Assembly: GCA_029572965.1 (NCBI GenBank)
Contig: JAKPQD010000227.1
Location: 20,389 to 84,388 of the forward strand
Reading direction: 5' to 3'
Length of the DNA: 64,000 nt
From: Bacteroidota bacterium
GTDB taxonomy: Bacteria > Bacteroidota > Bacteroidia > Bacteroidales > DTGW01
Part shown: positions 1 to 9,625 of the stretch, one piece after another
Numbering within the stretch: the first letter of the stretch is position 1
How the letters are laid out: every line of letters begins with the position of its first letter
Made by a program: the position numbers and the translations under genes
The notes under the pieces: model-generated
Seen by the model: the letters and a program-made list of their open reading frames with translations, nothing else
The model's database searches: none
Told to the model about the DNA's origin: nothing

Positions 1-597
1 AGCACCCGTATTGATGGGAGCAAGGCCAAATCCGCCCCTTATGGGGATGATAAGTGAAGCGGCAAGCAATAAATATATCAGAGCATAAAAGATTTTGCTT
101 TTTACAGTAAAATCAACCTTTTCATTGACAAACTTGTTATAAAACTTAATAAATACGTATAATATAACAGCAAAAATGGCCATTTGTCTCACTACTACCC
201 AAATACTTACAGAAGCAAGCATTTCTTTAGGCGTATTGATATACAACAGCGGTGTAGTATCTATCCTGAATCCCCAGTATTTGTATAGTTCCAAATCGGC
301 AACTATCAGAAAGCTAAATATTACAAGAAATACAATAGTGTATATTTTGACGATTGGCTTAAATACATCTTTTGCAATAAACACACTTGTTGTAACCAAC
401 AAAGACGGTAACACCAACAAATAACTGCAAGCCGAAATATCCAGTTTAGCCCCATAAAGGAAGATCTTGAGTATAGAAACTAAGTCTAATTCTGAAGTCT
501 GCCTCAAGTTGAAAAGCAAGAATAGCACTTTGCCTAAAAAGAAAAACAAATACCAAAAAAGAAAATAACGCAATAAGAAAAGCAGCCGGTTTTTCAT
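1..597 (-). CDS. LTA synthase/phosphoglycerol transferase-like membrane sulfatase, N-terminal part
   Basis: The reading frame is open from an ATG at 597 down to the window edge, giving 199 residues without a stop. It starts MKNRLLFLLRYFLFWYLFF and holds at least four long hydrophobic segments, ending near an RGGFGLAPINTGA segment. Proteins of the LTA-synthase-like family have an N-terminal bundle of membrane helices, with a short RGGFG..P-N-type linker before the extracytoplasmic sulfatase domain, and this matches. The catalytic sulfatase part lies outside the window, so activity cannot be judged. A CAAAACTA sequence at 665-672 reads TAGTTTTG on the minus strand and could be its -7 box. The family assignment rests on the membrane region and linker only. 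Confidence 0.7.
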   Translation of the reverse strand, partial: MKNRLLFLLRYFLFWYLFFFLGKVLFLLFNLRQTSELDLVSILKIFLYGAKLDISACSYLLVLPSLLVTTSVFIAKDVFKPIVKIYTIVFLVIFSFLIVADLELYKYWGFRIDTTPLLYINTPKEMLASVSIWVVVRQMAIFAVILYVFIKFYNKFVNEKVDFTVKSKIFYALIYLLLAASLIIPIRGGFGLAPINTGA

Positions 598-736
598 CGA
601 GATAATCTGTTCATTAAAATAAAAAGTAATGTTGCTATGCGCCCATTATCTGCTATAGCAATAGCAAAACTACCAAAAAGTTTGAAACCCCATAGCTTAA
701 TTTTTAGCAAAACTTATACAAATAAATTGATTTTTA

Positions 737-3700
737 TTATTCTTCGATAGTTAAAGAGTTTATAGCGGCATCAAGTTTCTCTGCAAGGTCAGATGTATTA
801 GAGATATACATTGACATTTGTAAAATTGATGAATTGACATTATTTGCTTCAATAGATTGGGTTTGGATCGATTGATTGATTTCGGAAATAGTGCCAACTA
901 TGCCATTAATAATATTGTTCAGTTGAATGATTTTATCATTGGCTTCTTTTGATAACCTTTGACCATTAGCCGATGCGTTTTCGATTTTTAATGCAACTTC
1001 AGCAGATTGATCAGCCAATTTCTTAACCTGGGCGGCAACTACAGCAAAGCTCTTTCCATTTTCTCCGGCCCTGGCAGCTTCTATGGCTGCGTTGAGTGAA
1101 AGCAAATTGGTTATCCGGGCTATCTCCGAAACATATTTAATGCTCGCAGAAATCTCATTTATAGAAGTTAACGTATTCTTTACAATGGTTACACTTTCTT
1201 CAGCTTCAACTTCTACTTGTTTGACTGTTTCAAGCATTTGAAGCATACTACTGGCATTTTCAGCCATTTCACTGGCAATTTCTTCCATCGAAGCTGAAAT
1301 TTCTTCAGATGTTGAAGCCTGGCTATTGCTTGCGTCAAGGAGTTCTTCTGAAGCTTTGCCTAATTGGTTTTTAACATCGCTCATAATGTTTGTCAGCTTT
1401 TCCTGAGCTTCTTTAAGCTTTAAATTCTGGGCATTAACCTTATCAGTAGCTTCACTTACTTTTAATTCAAGTATTCGTTGGTTTTCTTTCAATTTTTTTG
1501 TTCTATAAGAAAAAAAACATGCTATTCCACCAATAATAGATGCAATGGCCAGAATCCTGAACCATATTGTGGCCCACCAGGGAGGACGAACCTCAATAAT
1601 TAACGAAGTGCCTTCTTCATTCCAGCGTCCGTCATTATTTGTTGCTTTCACCCTAAAGGTATATGTGCCAGGGTCAAGATTGGTATATGTTACCGTTCTT
1701 TTATCGGTATAAATCCATTCCTTGTCAAAGTTTTCAAGATAATAAGCGTATTTGATGCTCGAAGGTTTTGCATAGTGCAATCCGGCAAACGCTAAAGTAA
1801 TCATATTGTTTTTGTGCGATAAAGAAATGGAAGGCGTCATGTATATTGGTTTTGAAATAACCACTTCACCATTAATTTCCTCTCCGGGTTTTATCGGCTT
1901 ATTTACTATTTCAATATTGGTTATAACAACTGCCGGCAAAAATTCATTTGCTTTGATTTTATCGGGGTAAAAAGCATTAAAACCATTTGAGCCTCCAAAA
2001 AATATTCTTCCTTCGGAGTTTATATATGATGCGTTATGCCAAAATTCATTGCTTTGCAAGCCATCGTCTTCCGAATAATTGGTAAATGTAGTATCGGCAA
2101 CATTAAACTTACTAATTCCATTGTTTGTACTCAACCATATATTACCTGCTTTATCTTCAACTATCCCCACTATTCCATTGCCAGGCAACCCATCTTTTTT
2201 ATAATAGCTCTTAAACTCAAGTTTGCTGTTTTCATTCAGGTTTTTCAGTACATTGCCTTTATCAATACATTTATTTAAACCGTTATCTGTAGCTAACCAC
2301 ATGGTTCCGGAATGATCGCGGCAAATTGCACCAATAGTATTGTTGCTAAGGCCTTTAAGGTCGCCTTTCTTATATCGGAAATTTACAAATTTGGGATTGG
2401 CTTTGCCCCGCTCTCCGGCAGGCAAAATACTTAACCCCTCGGAATGCCCTCCAATCCATAGGTTCCCATAACTATCTTCGCCAATAGACCATACAACATT
2501 GTCGCACAAGCTGAAAGGGTTATTGGCATCGTTTCTGAAATATACAAATTCGCGAGAAGCATCATCATAGCGCCATAAACCACTACCCCATGTGCCGCCC
2601 CATAAAATACCCTGGCTATCTTCGAACAAATTAAAAGTCCATCCCTGCATTGGATATCTTGTAACCTGAGGACGTTTGTTTGAACCAATTTTTTCCGGCA
2701 CCATTTTGGTCATAAATCCTTGTGAACCAATCCAAACATCGCCGTTCTTTCGTTGCAGCAAACTAAGGCAACTAATATCTACAATATTATTAATGTCATT
2801 CCTATTGTTCAGGTAATGGAATACCTTAGGTTCTTCGTTTGCATTAAAAACAAACCTGTTTATACCTCCTCCGTCACGGCTACCGACCCATAATTCGTTT
2901 GCATTGCTACTGGTAATGCCTGAAATAACATTGCCACTCATGGAATTGATGTTACCCGGAATTGATTTGAAGAGCGCGAAATCTTTTCTGTATAAGTCAT
3001 ATTTGCAAAGCCCCTGACTGTAGGTGCCAATCCATAAAACCCCGGAACGGTCAACACGAAGTGAATATATATTTCCATCACTGAGAGAGCGGGGGTCTAA
3101 TTTATCCGGGACAAAATTAACCATTTGTTCTGTTTCAGGATTGAACCTGAACAGTCCTTTTGTTTCAGTCCCAATCCAAAGCATTCCAAAATTATCTATA
3201 GTAACACAACATCTGTTTTTTGGAGCCGGGTTTATTTTGGCGTTATCGCCAAGTTTGTATCTTGAACTGTTGTTGTCCCATTCGAGTTTAAAAACTCCGG
3301 CGGTTTGTGTACTAACAAAGATATTTTGCTTTTTATCCTCGCAGAATGAAATAATCCTTTCATTAGGAAGCTGAATAGAGGCTGTAAAAGTATTAGTTTG
3401 CCGGTCAAAATAATACAGGTTTTTAGAAAACAACAACAAATTGCCTTTCGAATCTTCATAAGCTCTGACAAAATTGTTACCTGAAGGGCTCATAAACCGC
3501 TTGAAAGTAGTTTTAGCCCCTCTGTTACCTTTTTCGTGTACGGCAAGGTTAAGTGCGTTATTTGTACATACCCAGATATTGCCGGATTTATCCTGCATAA
3601 CATAGTTTACTGTGCTGCTGCTTATACTGGCAGGGTCTTTGGGGTCGTGTTTGTAGTGGTAGAAAATCCCTGATTCGGGATCAAATTTATCCAATCCTCC

Positions 3701-4039
3701 GTTTCCATTATTCACTATCCAAATAAAGCCCTCGCTATCTTCAAATAAGACTTCGTTAATGTTGCTTCCTATACTTGTACTGTCGTTTTCATCGTTTTGG
3801 TAAACCGTAAAAGAGTACCCATCATATTTATTAAGGCCGCCATAGGTTGCAAACCACATAAACCCATGTTTATCCTGAATAATACAGTTTACTGTCGATT
3901 GTGACAGCCCATCTTTAATAGTAACCTTATCAAAAGTTGAACTTACAGCTTGAGAATACGTAATATGCTGATTAGTAGTAAAAAAAGTAATTATCCAAAT
4001 TATACTAATTGCCAATCGAGAATTTTTTTTTATAGACAT
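737..4039 (-). CDS. Reg_prop/Y_Y_Y propeller receptor fused to a methyl-accepting (MCP) signalling domain
   Basis: This 1100-residue protein is probably an inner-membrane receptor that feeds the CheA/CheW pair upstream. A signal anchor lies at about residues 9-30. Repeats of the two-component-regulator propeller type (D..G..W..T..GL...) follow to about residue 690, then a Y_Y_Y domain at roughly 742-817 and one transmembrane helix at about 822-846. The cytoplasmic part is a coiled coil whose hairpin tip (about 973-1015) contains [13 protein letters not shown], the diagnostic CheA/CheW-contacting motif of methyl-accepting proteins. There is no HAMP domain and no C-terminal CheR-docking pentapeptide. 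Propeller/Y_Y_Y sensors in this phylum normally end in a histidine kinase or hybrid kinase, often in polysaccharide-use loci. Here the output is a chemoreceptor module. The ligand is unknown. Confidence 0.9.
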   Translation of the reverse strand: MSIKKNSRLAISIIWIITFFTTNQHITYSQAVSSTFDKVTIKDGLSQSTVNCIIQDKHGFMWFATYGGLNKYDGYSFTVYQNDENDSTSIGSNINEVLFEDSEGFIWIVNNGNGGLDKFDPESGIFYHYKHDPKDPASISSSTVNYVMQDKSGNIWVCTNNALNLAVHEKGNRGAKTTFKRFMSPSGNNFVRAYEDSKGNLLLFSKNLYYFDRQTNTFTASIQLPNERIISFCEDKKQNIFVSTQTAGVFKLEWDNNSSRYKLGDNAKINPAPKNRCCVTIDNFGMLWIGTETKGLFRFNPETEQMVNFVPDKLDPRSLSDGNIYSLRVDRSGVLWIGTYSQGLCKYDLYRKDFALFKSIPGNINSMSGNVISGITSSNANELWVGSRDGGGINRFVFNANEEPKVFHYLNNRNDINNIVDISCLSLLQRKNGDVWIGSQGFMTKMVPEKIGSNKRPQVTRYPMQGWTFNLFEDSQGILWGGTWGSGLWRYDDASREFVYFRNDANNPFSLCDNVVWSIGEDSYGNLWIGGHSEGLSILPAGERGKANPKFVNFRYKKGDLKGLSNNTIGAICRDHSGTMWLATDNGLNKCIDKGNVLKNLNENSKLEFKSYYKKDGLPGNGIVGIVEDKAGNIWLSTNNGISKFNVADTTFTNYSEDDGLQSNEFWHNASYINSEGRIFFGGSNGFNAFYPDKIKANEFLPAVVITNIEIVNKPIKPGEEINGEVVISKPIYMTPSISLSHKNNMITLAFAGLHYAKPSSIKYAYYLENFDKEWIYTDKRTVTYTNLDPGTYTFRVKATNNDGRWNEEGTSLIIEVRPPWWATIWFRILAIASIIGGIACFFSYRTKKLKENQRILELKVSEATDKVNAQNLKLKEAQEKLTNIMSDVKNQLGKASEELLDASNSQASTSEEISASMEEIASEMAENASSMLQMLETVKQVEVEAEESVTIVKNTLTSINEISASIKYVSEIARITNLLSLNAAIEAARAGENGKSFAVVAAQVKKLADQSAEVALKIENASANGQRLSKEANDKIIQLNNIINGIVGTISEINQSIQTQSIEANNVNSSILQMSMYISNTSDLAEKLDAAINSLTIEE

Positions 4040-4337
4040 ATTATTATTTTTTTAGTATTATTTCTCAAATCGATTAGCTATTATTGTACCTAATAATTCG
4101 CTGACAAACAAACAGAAAACAATCTTTACAGATAGCAAATTTTTATACTACTATCTTTAGTTAATTTTTCTGATAAAAAACCTAACGTAATGGTTAATAA
4201 GTATATAGCTTAATTTTTCATCAAAAAATGCACCTTTAATCAAAGCTTTTCGGCTTTGTTCTTTATTTTTCCTGATATTTAAGGTCTCTCTTTTTTGTGG
4301 CAGCAGACTATTAGATTTATTAAATCCCTGTAACTTT

Positions 4338-4345
4338 CAAAGATA
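4338..4345 (-). promoter_or_regulatory. Possible -7 box for the propeller-MCP receptor gene
   Basis: The plus-strand bases CAAAGATA read TATCTTTG on the minus strand, a perfect TAnnTTTG match. The box lies downstream of the hairpin that follows cheW. No clear -33 TTTG is present at the usual spacing and the leader would be long, so the assignment is tentative. Confidence 0.35.
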
Positions 4346-4398
4346 AAAGTTTTATAATGACATTACTGTTATTTATGTCAAAAAAATACCTGTGAAAT

Positions 4399-4436
4399 GA
4401 ATTTGATTACATTAATACAAAAGGTTAATCAAATTC
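4399..4436 (-). terminator. Inverted repeat after cheW, possible end of the che operon
   Basis: Perfect 11-base arms (4399-4409 and 4426-4436) surround a 16-base loop about 40 bases past the cheW stop. The arms are A+T-rich and no long T tract follows on the minus strand. It may be a weak terminator or a processing/attenuation hairpin. Confidence 0.35.
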
Positions 4437-4474
4437 CTCAAACTTAAATATTAGCAACGACTCTAAAAGTATTT

Positions 4475-4981
4475 TTATGCCGTAGCTTCTTCTTTATTTT
4501 CAGCAAATGATTCTTTCAAAATACTCATATCTTCGGTCGAAAAAATCAAGTCCATATTAAGGATCATCACAAACTCTTCGTTTATTTTGGCTACCCCTTC
4601 AATAAACTCAGTACGGTAACGGGTTCCAATACTTGGGGCAGGCTGAATGGCATTATCATCAATTTCTACCACTTCTTGTACGGAATCTACTAAAGCACCC
4701 ACGTGGACAGATTCATTATTGAGAAGTATATCAAGTACCAAAATACAGGTATTGGGTGTATATACCGTTTCGGACATTTCAAATTTGATGCGGGTATCCA
4801 CAAGTGGCAAAACCGAACCTCTGAGGTTAATGACCCCTTTCATGTAAACCGGGGCTTTGGGCACTTTGGTTACTTTGGTCATTTCTAATATGTTCAACAC
4901 TTTGCTTACATTAGTGGCAAAAAACTCGTCCCCAAGTTTAAAAGTCAAATACGAATTGATTTTTGATACTTTGTCAGTCAT
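4475..4981 (-). CDS. cheW: CheW-type coupling protein
   Basis: This 168-residue single-domain CheW protein links chemoreceptors to CheA. The whole length is the CheW SH3-like fold: YLTFKLGDEFFATNVSKVLNILE near the start, then KGVINLRGSVLPLVDTR and VGALVDSVQEVVEI, the family hallmarks. Its ATG overlaps the cheA stop in a TAATG junction at 4979-4983, so it is translationally coupled to cheA. Length and domain content are ordinary. It is the last gene of the tight operon and is followed by a 435-base gap before the receptor gene. Confidence 0.95.
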   Translation of the reverse strand: MTDKVSKINSYLTFKLGDEFFATNVSKVLNILEMTKVTKVPKAPVYMKGVINLRGSVLPLVDTRIKFEMSETVYTPNTCILVLDILLNNESVHVGALVDSVQEVVEIDDNAIQPAPSIGTRYRTEFIEGVAKINEEFVMILNMDLIFSTEDMSILKESFAENKEEATA

Positions 4982-7059
4982 TATTTTACTTCCTCCATTT
5001 TTGCAAATTTCTGTGAGAAAAATTTGATTGCTTTATTTGTATCTATCACAAGTGCAATAGTTCCATCCCCTAAAATTGTAGCGCCAGAAATTATTTCCTG
5101 ATTTTTATAATATTTACCTAAAGGTTTCAATACTGCCTGATATTCGCCCACAACGCTATCAACAACAAGCCCGATACGTTTGTCTTCATATCTTACAATG
5201 ATGATTTGTTCGCCCAGGGAAGTGTTTTCTTCAAGTTCAAATTCATTACGTAAGTAAAAGAATGGAATTTGCTCACCATCAAGGACTATCAGGTTATTAA
5301 ATGTATTATACACCTTACTATGGTCAGCAGCATAGATTTTGTCCACCGAGGTAAGCGGGATAACATAGTAAACGTCATGTATCTTGACCAAAAGACCATC
5401 AATGATAGACAAAGTTAAAGGTAACTTGATAGTGGTAACAGTTCCTTGTCCGGGTTTAGAATCAATTTCGACTTCACCCCTGATATCGGCAATTTTGCGT
5501 CTGACTACATCCATACCTACCCCGCGGCCAGAAACTTCAGTAATGTTAGTAGCTGTTGAAAAGCCAGGCATAAAGATAATGTCCAGAATTTCGCGGTTAG
5601 AAAGATTAGCATCAGCACTTATTATACCCTTAGAAATTGCTTTTTGTTTGATTTTTTCAACATCAATACCCGCCCCGTCATCTGATACCTGAATATGGAC
5701 GTTTGCCCCCGAATAAAAAGCTTTTAATAATATTGTCCCTTGCCGGGGTTTACCATTTTTTAAACGTATGGCAGGGGGTTCAATACCATGATCTAAACTA
5801 TTTCTTAAAATATGGAGAAGAGGATCGGTAAGGTTTTCTATAATGGTTTTATCAAGCTCTGTTTCTGTCCCTTCGGCAATAAATTGTACTTCTTTGCTCA
5901 AATCCTGGGACAAATCACGTACCAACCGCTGAAAGCGGGTCATCAGGTTTTCAATAGGGATAAGCACAATACTAAACGCTGTATCCCGCAATTGACGTGA
6001 AAGTTTTTGGACATTCTCAGCAATGGCGATAAGTTCGGGATTATTATCCTGATCGGCATAAAGGCTAAGCCGGGCTTGAGTGGTAACCAGTTCGCTCACC
6101 AGGTTCATCAGGTTGTCGAGTTTTTCGGATGAAACACGGATACTCGAAATGGTATTACTTTTTGCGCTTACAACGTTTTTCTCAGAAGTTTTAACTGCAG
6201 TTCCGGACTCTTTGGCATCTTGAATCTCAGCAGAAGCCGAATATTGATGAAGCTGCAATACATCTGCTTCTTTTCCTTTGTTGTATTGAGCATGTATATT
6301 GTCAACAAATTCTTTATTCTTAAGCAGATTGGTGTCACTCAGTTTCTGAATATCAATCTTGCATTCATCTTCAACAAATATAAAAACATCAGAAATGGCG
6401 TTTATGTTGCTTTTGGTAGCCAGATAAACTTCCCAATATATATAACAGCTTGTAGGTTTGTAATTATCGTAAGGGGGGATTTTGTCAAAATGGGGCAAAA
6501 CAATGCATTCTCCCAAGGCGTGCAATTCATCTATGAGGTATAGCGGGTTTGTGCCATTGTCAAAAATGCTTTCGTTGGGCAAAAAGTGGATGTAAAAAGT
6601 ATTGCACTGAGAATCCACATCTTTTGCCTGAGTTGCGGCAGAAATATCTTTTTTTGCTTCAGTATTTTGAGTTAAAGCAACTTTTTCGTCAATAATTTTT
6701 TGAATCTGGTTTGATAATGCTGCATGTTGGTTTACAACAGTTTCATCCTCAACATTATCATCATTGAGCAGGTTTTTTAAATGGTCAACAGACTGAAGGG
6801 TAACATCCAAAAGTTCTTTTGAAACGTACATCTGGCCATTTCTGACCAAGTCGTATACATTTTCTAAGTTATGGGTAAATTCACTGACCCTGTCAAAGCC
6901 AAACATAGCCCCTCCGCCTTTGAGTGAGTGCATGGCCCTGAACACCTTCTCTATCAGTTCTTTATTTTCGGGGTCGCGCTCGAGCACAAGCAACGCCTGC
7001 TCTATTTCGTTGATATGCTCATAAGCTTCTTCAATAAATTTTTTTCGGAAATTATCCAT
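4981..7059 (-). CDS. cheA: Chemotaxis histidine kinase CheA
   Basis: This 692-residue cytoplasmic kinase autophosphorylates and passes phosphate to CheY-type receivers. Domain order is standard. An Hpt (P1) domain covers residues 1-105 with the phospho-accepting His44 in MHSLKGGGAMFGF. A variable P2-like segment (about 115-270) is followed by the P3 dimerisation helices (about 300-365, SSEKLDNLMNLVSELV). The P4 HATPase domain has LLHILRNSLDHGIE (N box), DDGAGID and GRGVGMDVV, and a CheW-like P5 domain spans about 550-690. It overlaps cheY upstream and cheW downstream by TAATG junctions. All expected catalytic motifs are present. The operon has neither a CheB methylesterase nor a CheR methyltransferase. 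Confidence 0.96.
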   Translation of the reverse strand: MDNFRKKFIEEAYEHINEIEQALLVLERDPENKELIEKVFRAMHSLKGGGAMFGFDRVSEFTHNLENVYDLVRNGQMYVSKELLDVTLQSVDHLKNLLNDDNVEDETVVNQHAALSNQIQKIIDEKVALTQNTEAKKDISAATQAKDVDSQCNTFYIHFLPNESIFDNGTNPLYLIDELHALGECIVLPHFDKIPPYDNYKPTSCYIYWEVYLATKSNINAISDVFIFVEDECKIDIQKLSDTNLLKNKEFVDNIHAQYNKGKEADVLQLHQYSASAEIQDAKESGTAVKTSEKNVVSAKSNTISSIRVSSEKLDNLMNLVSELVTTQARLSLYADQDNNPELIAIAENVQKLSRQLRDTAFSIVLIPIENLMTRFQRLVRDLSQDLSKEVQFIAEGTETELDKTIIENLTDPLLHILRNSLDHGIEPPAIRLKNGKPRQGTILLKAFYSGANVHIQVSDDGAGIDVEKIKQKAISKGIISADANLSNREILDIIFMPGFSTATNITEVSGRGVGMDVVRRKIADIRGEVEIDSKPGQGTVTTIKLPLTLSIIDGLLVKIHDVYYVIPLTSVDKIYAADHSKVYNTFNNLIVLDGEQIPFFYLRNEFELEENTSLGEQIIIVRYEDKRIGLVVDSVVGEYQAVLKPLGKYYKNQEIISGATILGDGTIALVIDTNKAIKFFSQKFAKMEEVK

Positions 7060-7424
7060 TAGCGTATTACTTTATTTATTGCAGCTATAAGTTTTGCCGG
7101 AACAAAAGGTTTGATTATCCAACCGGTAGCGCCGGCATCTTTTGCTTCCATTTTTTTGGCAGCTTGAGACTCGGTAGTAAGAAAAAGGATTGGGATACGT
7201 TGATATTTTTCCATCTTTCGGATTTCTTTTATCAATTCTATACCATCCATTACAGGCATGTGCAAGTCTGTAATTACAAGGTCGATTTCAGAGCCATCTA
7301 AAAATTTAAGGGCATCTTTTCCATCGACACCAACTAATACCTTATATCCTTCATTTTCCAAGGTAAAGCTTACTACTTCTCTAATGCTTTCTGAATCGTC
7401 AACTATTAAAATTGTTTTTGCCAT
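7059..7424 (-). CDS. cheY: CheY-type single-domain response regulator
   Basis: This 121-residue receiver is the likely direct phosphate acceptor from the adjacent CheA. It has the acidic pair Asp9/Asp10 (IVDDS), the phospho-acceptor Asp53 in ITDLHMP, Thr83/Thr84 and the conserved Lys105 in GATGWIIKPF. The TTESQ and AGATGWIIKPF segments are typical of CheY proteins encoded beside CheA. The stop shares bases with the cheA start (TAATG), so it is co-translated with cheA. There is no output domain. In a gliding or non-motile bacterium its target need not be a flagellar motor, and none is encoded here. Confidence 0.92.
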   Translation of the reverse strand: MAKTILIVDDSESIREVVSFTLENEGYKVLVGVDGKDALKFLDGSEIDLVITDLHMPVMDGIELIKEIRKMEKYQRIPILFLTTESQAAKKMEAKDAGATGWIIKPFVPAKLIAAINKVIR

Positions 7425-7450
7425 GGTAATGGTATTTGCTGTTAAAAATA

Positions 7451-7756
7451 TTAAGAATTTATTATTTTATCCAAACCGTTATGGTTAATTATTGTTTTTA
7501 TTTCGGGTTTTAAATCTAAGTTAAAACTAAGATTGTTGCCTAATTTTTGCTTTAGTGCATATAAAAATTGAATAGAACTCAAATCAAAACTTTCAATTTT
7601 TTTGAATTCTAAATGTAGCTCTTTGTTGTTGTCCAAAATGGTATCAATGTCTGCTTTTATTGTTTCGATGGTGTTTAATGAAAAATCTTTCTCGATAACA
7701 ATAGTATGTTTTTTGTCGTTTGTAATAGTTTCTTTATTAGAACTTTTGGCTTTCAT
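7451..7756 (-). CDS. STAS-domain (anti-anti-sigma-like) protein
   Basis: This 101-residue protein is essentially one STAS domain, the fold of SpoIIAA-type anti-sigma antagonists. The central FKKIESFDLSSIQFLYALKQKL matches the STAS helix region, where a serine is usually the phosphorylated residue; Ser60 and Ser61 are the candidates. It lies 26 bases upstream of cheY in the che operon. That implies a partner-switching input or output for the chemosensory complex, or a scaffold role. No anti-sigma kinase gene is adjacent; the nearest SpoIIE-type phosphatase and SiaB-like kinase are about 46 kb away. The domain call is good; the function is inference. Confidence 0.75.
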   Translation of the reverse strand: MKAKSSNKETITNDKKHTIVIEKDFSLNTIETIKADIDTILDNNKELHLEFKKIESFDLSSIQFLYALKQKLGNNLSFNLDLKPEIKTIINHNGLDKIINS

Positions 7757-7775
7757 TTTTTTATTTTAAAGTTAA

Positions 7776-9578
7776 TCAAAATAATTCCAAATTATCATCG
7801 TCTTCTTCATTTTTTTCATTGGCCTGCTTTACAATCTCTTCCATGTCTCCTTCTGTAAGCTTTCCATTTTCAAGGTTTGAGATTTGATCGTGGATATAAT
7901 GCTCACTGGCCATTGTATATCTGGATTTTAAAAGTTTCAAATTTTCTTCTTTGCTGATTTTATTAAGCTCTCCTGAGCCACTATTGAGACGGGCATTGAG
8001 CGTATTGAGCTCTTGGATTATTACTTCGCTGGACTTCTCGAAAAGCTCATAATACTTGATATTGTGCAGTGATTTTTTTATGCTCTCGGAAACATTAAGG
8101 CTAATGTTTGTATTTACCGACAAGTATTCTTCAACTGTTTGGGCGCTTTTTTTGAGCAAATCAATCATTAGAGGCAAACTGTTGTTCATCTGGCCAAAGG
8201 CTTCAACAAGTTTGTCTTGTCCAAGGATACTTATATTTTCTGAAAGGCCAAGTTTTTGATTTAATTCTTTTGAAAGCGTTGAATATTTCTTGAATAAATC
8301 ATCGGTTTCTTTTAGAACTTCTGATGCCTGGCTTAAATATTTATTGTTAATATTTATATTTTTTAATTCAACTTCAATATTGACCTTTTGCTGATGAATG
8401 TTCTGCATAACGGCATCTATCTCACCTTTGCGTTGCTTCAGTGTAGCTATCTTATCTTTTATAGCATCAAGCTGTTGGTTCATCTGCCTGATATATTTCA
8501 GGGCATTGTTAAGCAATTCTACTATTGTATTTAGGTAAACATCTTTGGCGTGTTCAGATCTGCTTACAAAGTTATTGCAGGTGCTGCTTATAGTAATCAT
8601 CTCATTTCCAAGAGTTTCGAGATTTTCCGAAATCTGGTTGATTGCTGCCTGATATTGGTTATTGGCATGTATGAGCTGAGCTGCCTGTAAACCTGCTACA
8701 TCCCTGATTTTTATGTATATTTTTACCTTATTATGAAGCTGTATGACTTCGCTTTCATTGTTTTGAATGGACTTTAGCTCTTTTATAATATCTTTATGAG
8801 TATTCTGAATGTGTTCTATTTTTTGCCTTATAATATCATGATATTGCAGATTGGTAATGATATTGGCTATTTTACCGGAGTTTTTTTCATTCAGGCCTTT
8901 AAAGAAATCGATAAGCTGTGATGCTTCCTGGTTTTTTTTATTAAAAAGCTTTAAGCTTGAATCAATCTGATCATTGAGAATTAACAGGGTACTGTATGTT
9001 TCTTTTTTTACCTTATCAAGAAAATTATTGCCTTCAGATGCCAATAAAGCAAATTCGCTAATTAGTTTTTCTGTTTGTAAAAAATCTTCTTTGATAAGAT
9101 TTGAAAAGCTAACAATTTTTTTATCAAAAGCCCCTATATTTAGGCTTTCATTTTTATCAACATTGGCAAGCAATACATTTACAGAAAGGATATTTTGCTT
9201 GTAACTTTGCTGAATGATAACGATTGACTCTACTTTGTTTTTTATTTTCTTAAGCTCAATATCAAAATTCTCGATATTTGAAGCAAAAGTATTTGATATT
9301 TGGTTGAAATTGTCTGCAATTTTCTTTAGTTCTGAAAAAGAACAGATTAAATTTCTGTCTGTTAATGCTTCAATAATTTCATTTGCGTTGCCCGAAAGAT
9401 TTTTTGACTCTTTATGGTAAACTTTGAAATGGTCGTTTAGTGTAAGAAAGTCGTCAGAAGAACATTGTAAAAGGTCAATGATTTTATCATCTATCAATGA
9501 AAATGAAGCTATTGCCTCTTCGATAGTAATAGCATTTAAGAGGGTTTCTATGTAATTTTTATCTTCTAACTCCTTCAT
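7776..9578 (-). CDS. Large coiled-coil che-operon protein with CheZ-like D-x3-Q phosphatase motif
   Basis: This 600-residue, mostly helical, cytoplasmic protein has no signal peptide or membrane helix. Around residues 240-258 it reads NLQYHDIIRQKIEHIQ. This lines up with the catalytic stretch of CheZ, where an Asp and a Gln four residues later (DLTGQ in Escherichia coli) act on phospho-CheY; here they would be Asp248 and Gln252. Large che-linked proteins with a LQFHD.TRQ.IEHV-type motif and a YTMASE...H segment near the C-terminus (here YTMASEHYIHDQ) occur in other phyla and are often mislabelled methyl-accepting proteins. The position between the STAS gene and a receiver gene fits a CheY-P phosphatase or scaffold. 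The C-terminus is strongly acidic. Confidence 0.6.
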   Translation of the reverse strand: MKELEDKNYIETLLNAITIEEAIASFSLIDDKIIDLLQCSSDDFLTLNDHFKVYHKESKNLSGNANEIIEALTDRNLICSFSELKKIADNFNQISNTFASNIENFDIELKKIKNKVESIVIIQQSYKQNILSVNVLLANVDKNESLNIGAFDKKIVSFSNLIKEDFLQTEKLISEFALLASEGNNFLDKVKKETYSTLLILNDQIDSSLKLFNKKNQEASQLIDFFKGLNEKNSGKIANIITNLQYHDIIRQKIEHIQNTHKDIIKELKSIQNNESEVIQLHNKVKIYIKIRDVAGLQAAQLIHANNQYQAAINQISENLETLGNEMITISSTCNNFVSRSEHAKDVYLNTIVELLNNALKYIRQMNQQLDAIKDKIATLKQRKGEIDAVMQNIHQQKVNIEVELKNININNKYLSQASEVLKETDDLFKKYSTLSKELNQKLGLSENISILGQDKLVEAFGQMNNSLPLMIDLLKKSAQTVEEYLSVNTNISLNVSESIKKSLHNIKYYELFEKSSEVIIQELNTLNARLNSGSGELNKISKEENLKLLKSRYTMASEHYIHDQISNLENGKLTEGDMEEIVKQANEKNEEDDDNLELF

Positions 9579-9625
9579 TATGCAAATAAAACAAAAGATT
9601 ATATTAAAGTGTGAATGTACAAAAT

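Larger units (their letters stand above)
4040..4474. other. Spacer between cheW and the receptor gene
   Basis: This 435-base gap separates the end of cheW from the start of the receptor gene, both on the minus strand. It contains no convincing ORF. It holds an inverted repeat at 4399-4436 and a TATCTTTG box (minus strand) at 4338-4345. The arrangement would let the receptor be transcribed independently, with an unusually long leader of about 290 bases. No other structure was recognised. Confidence 0.5.

Noticed and set aside
2431..2688. Open frame on the minus strand inside the receptor gene
   Set aside because: It is a shadow of the long receptor reading frame, without its own ribosome-binding context or domain.
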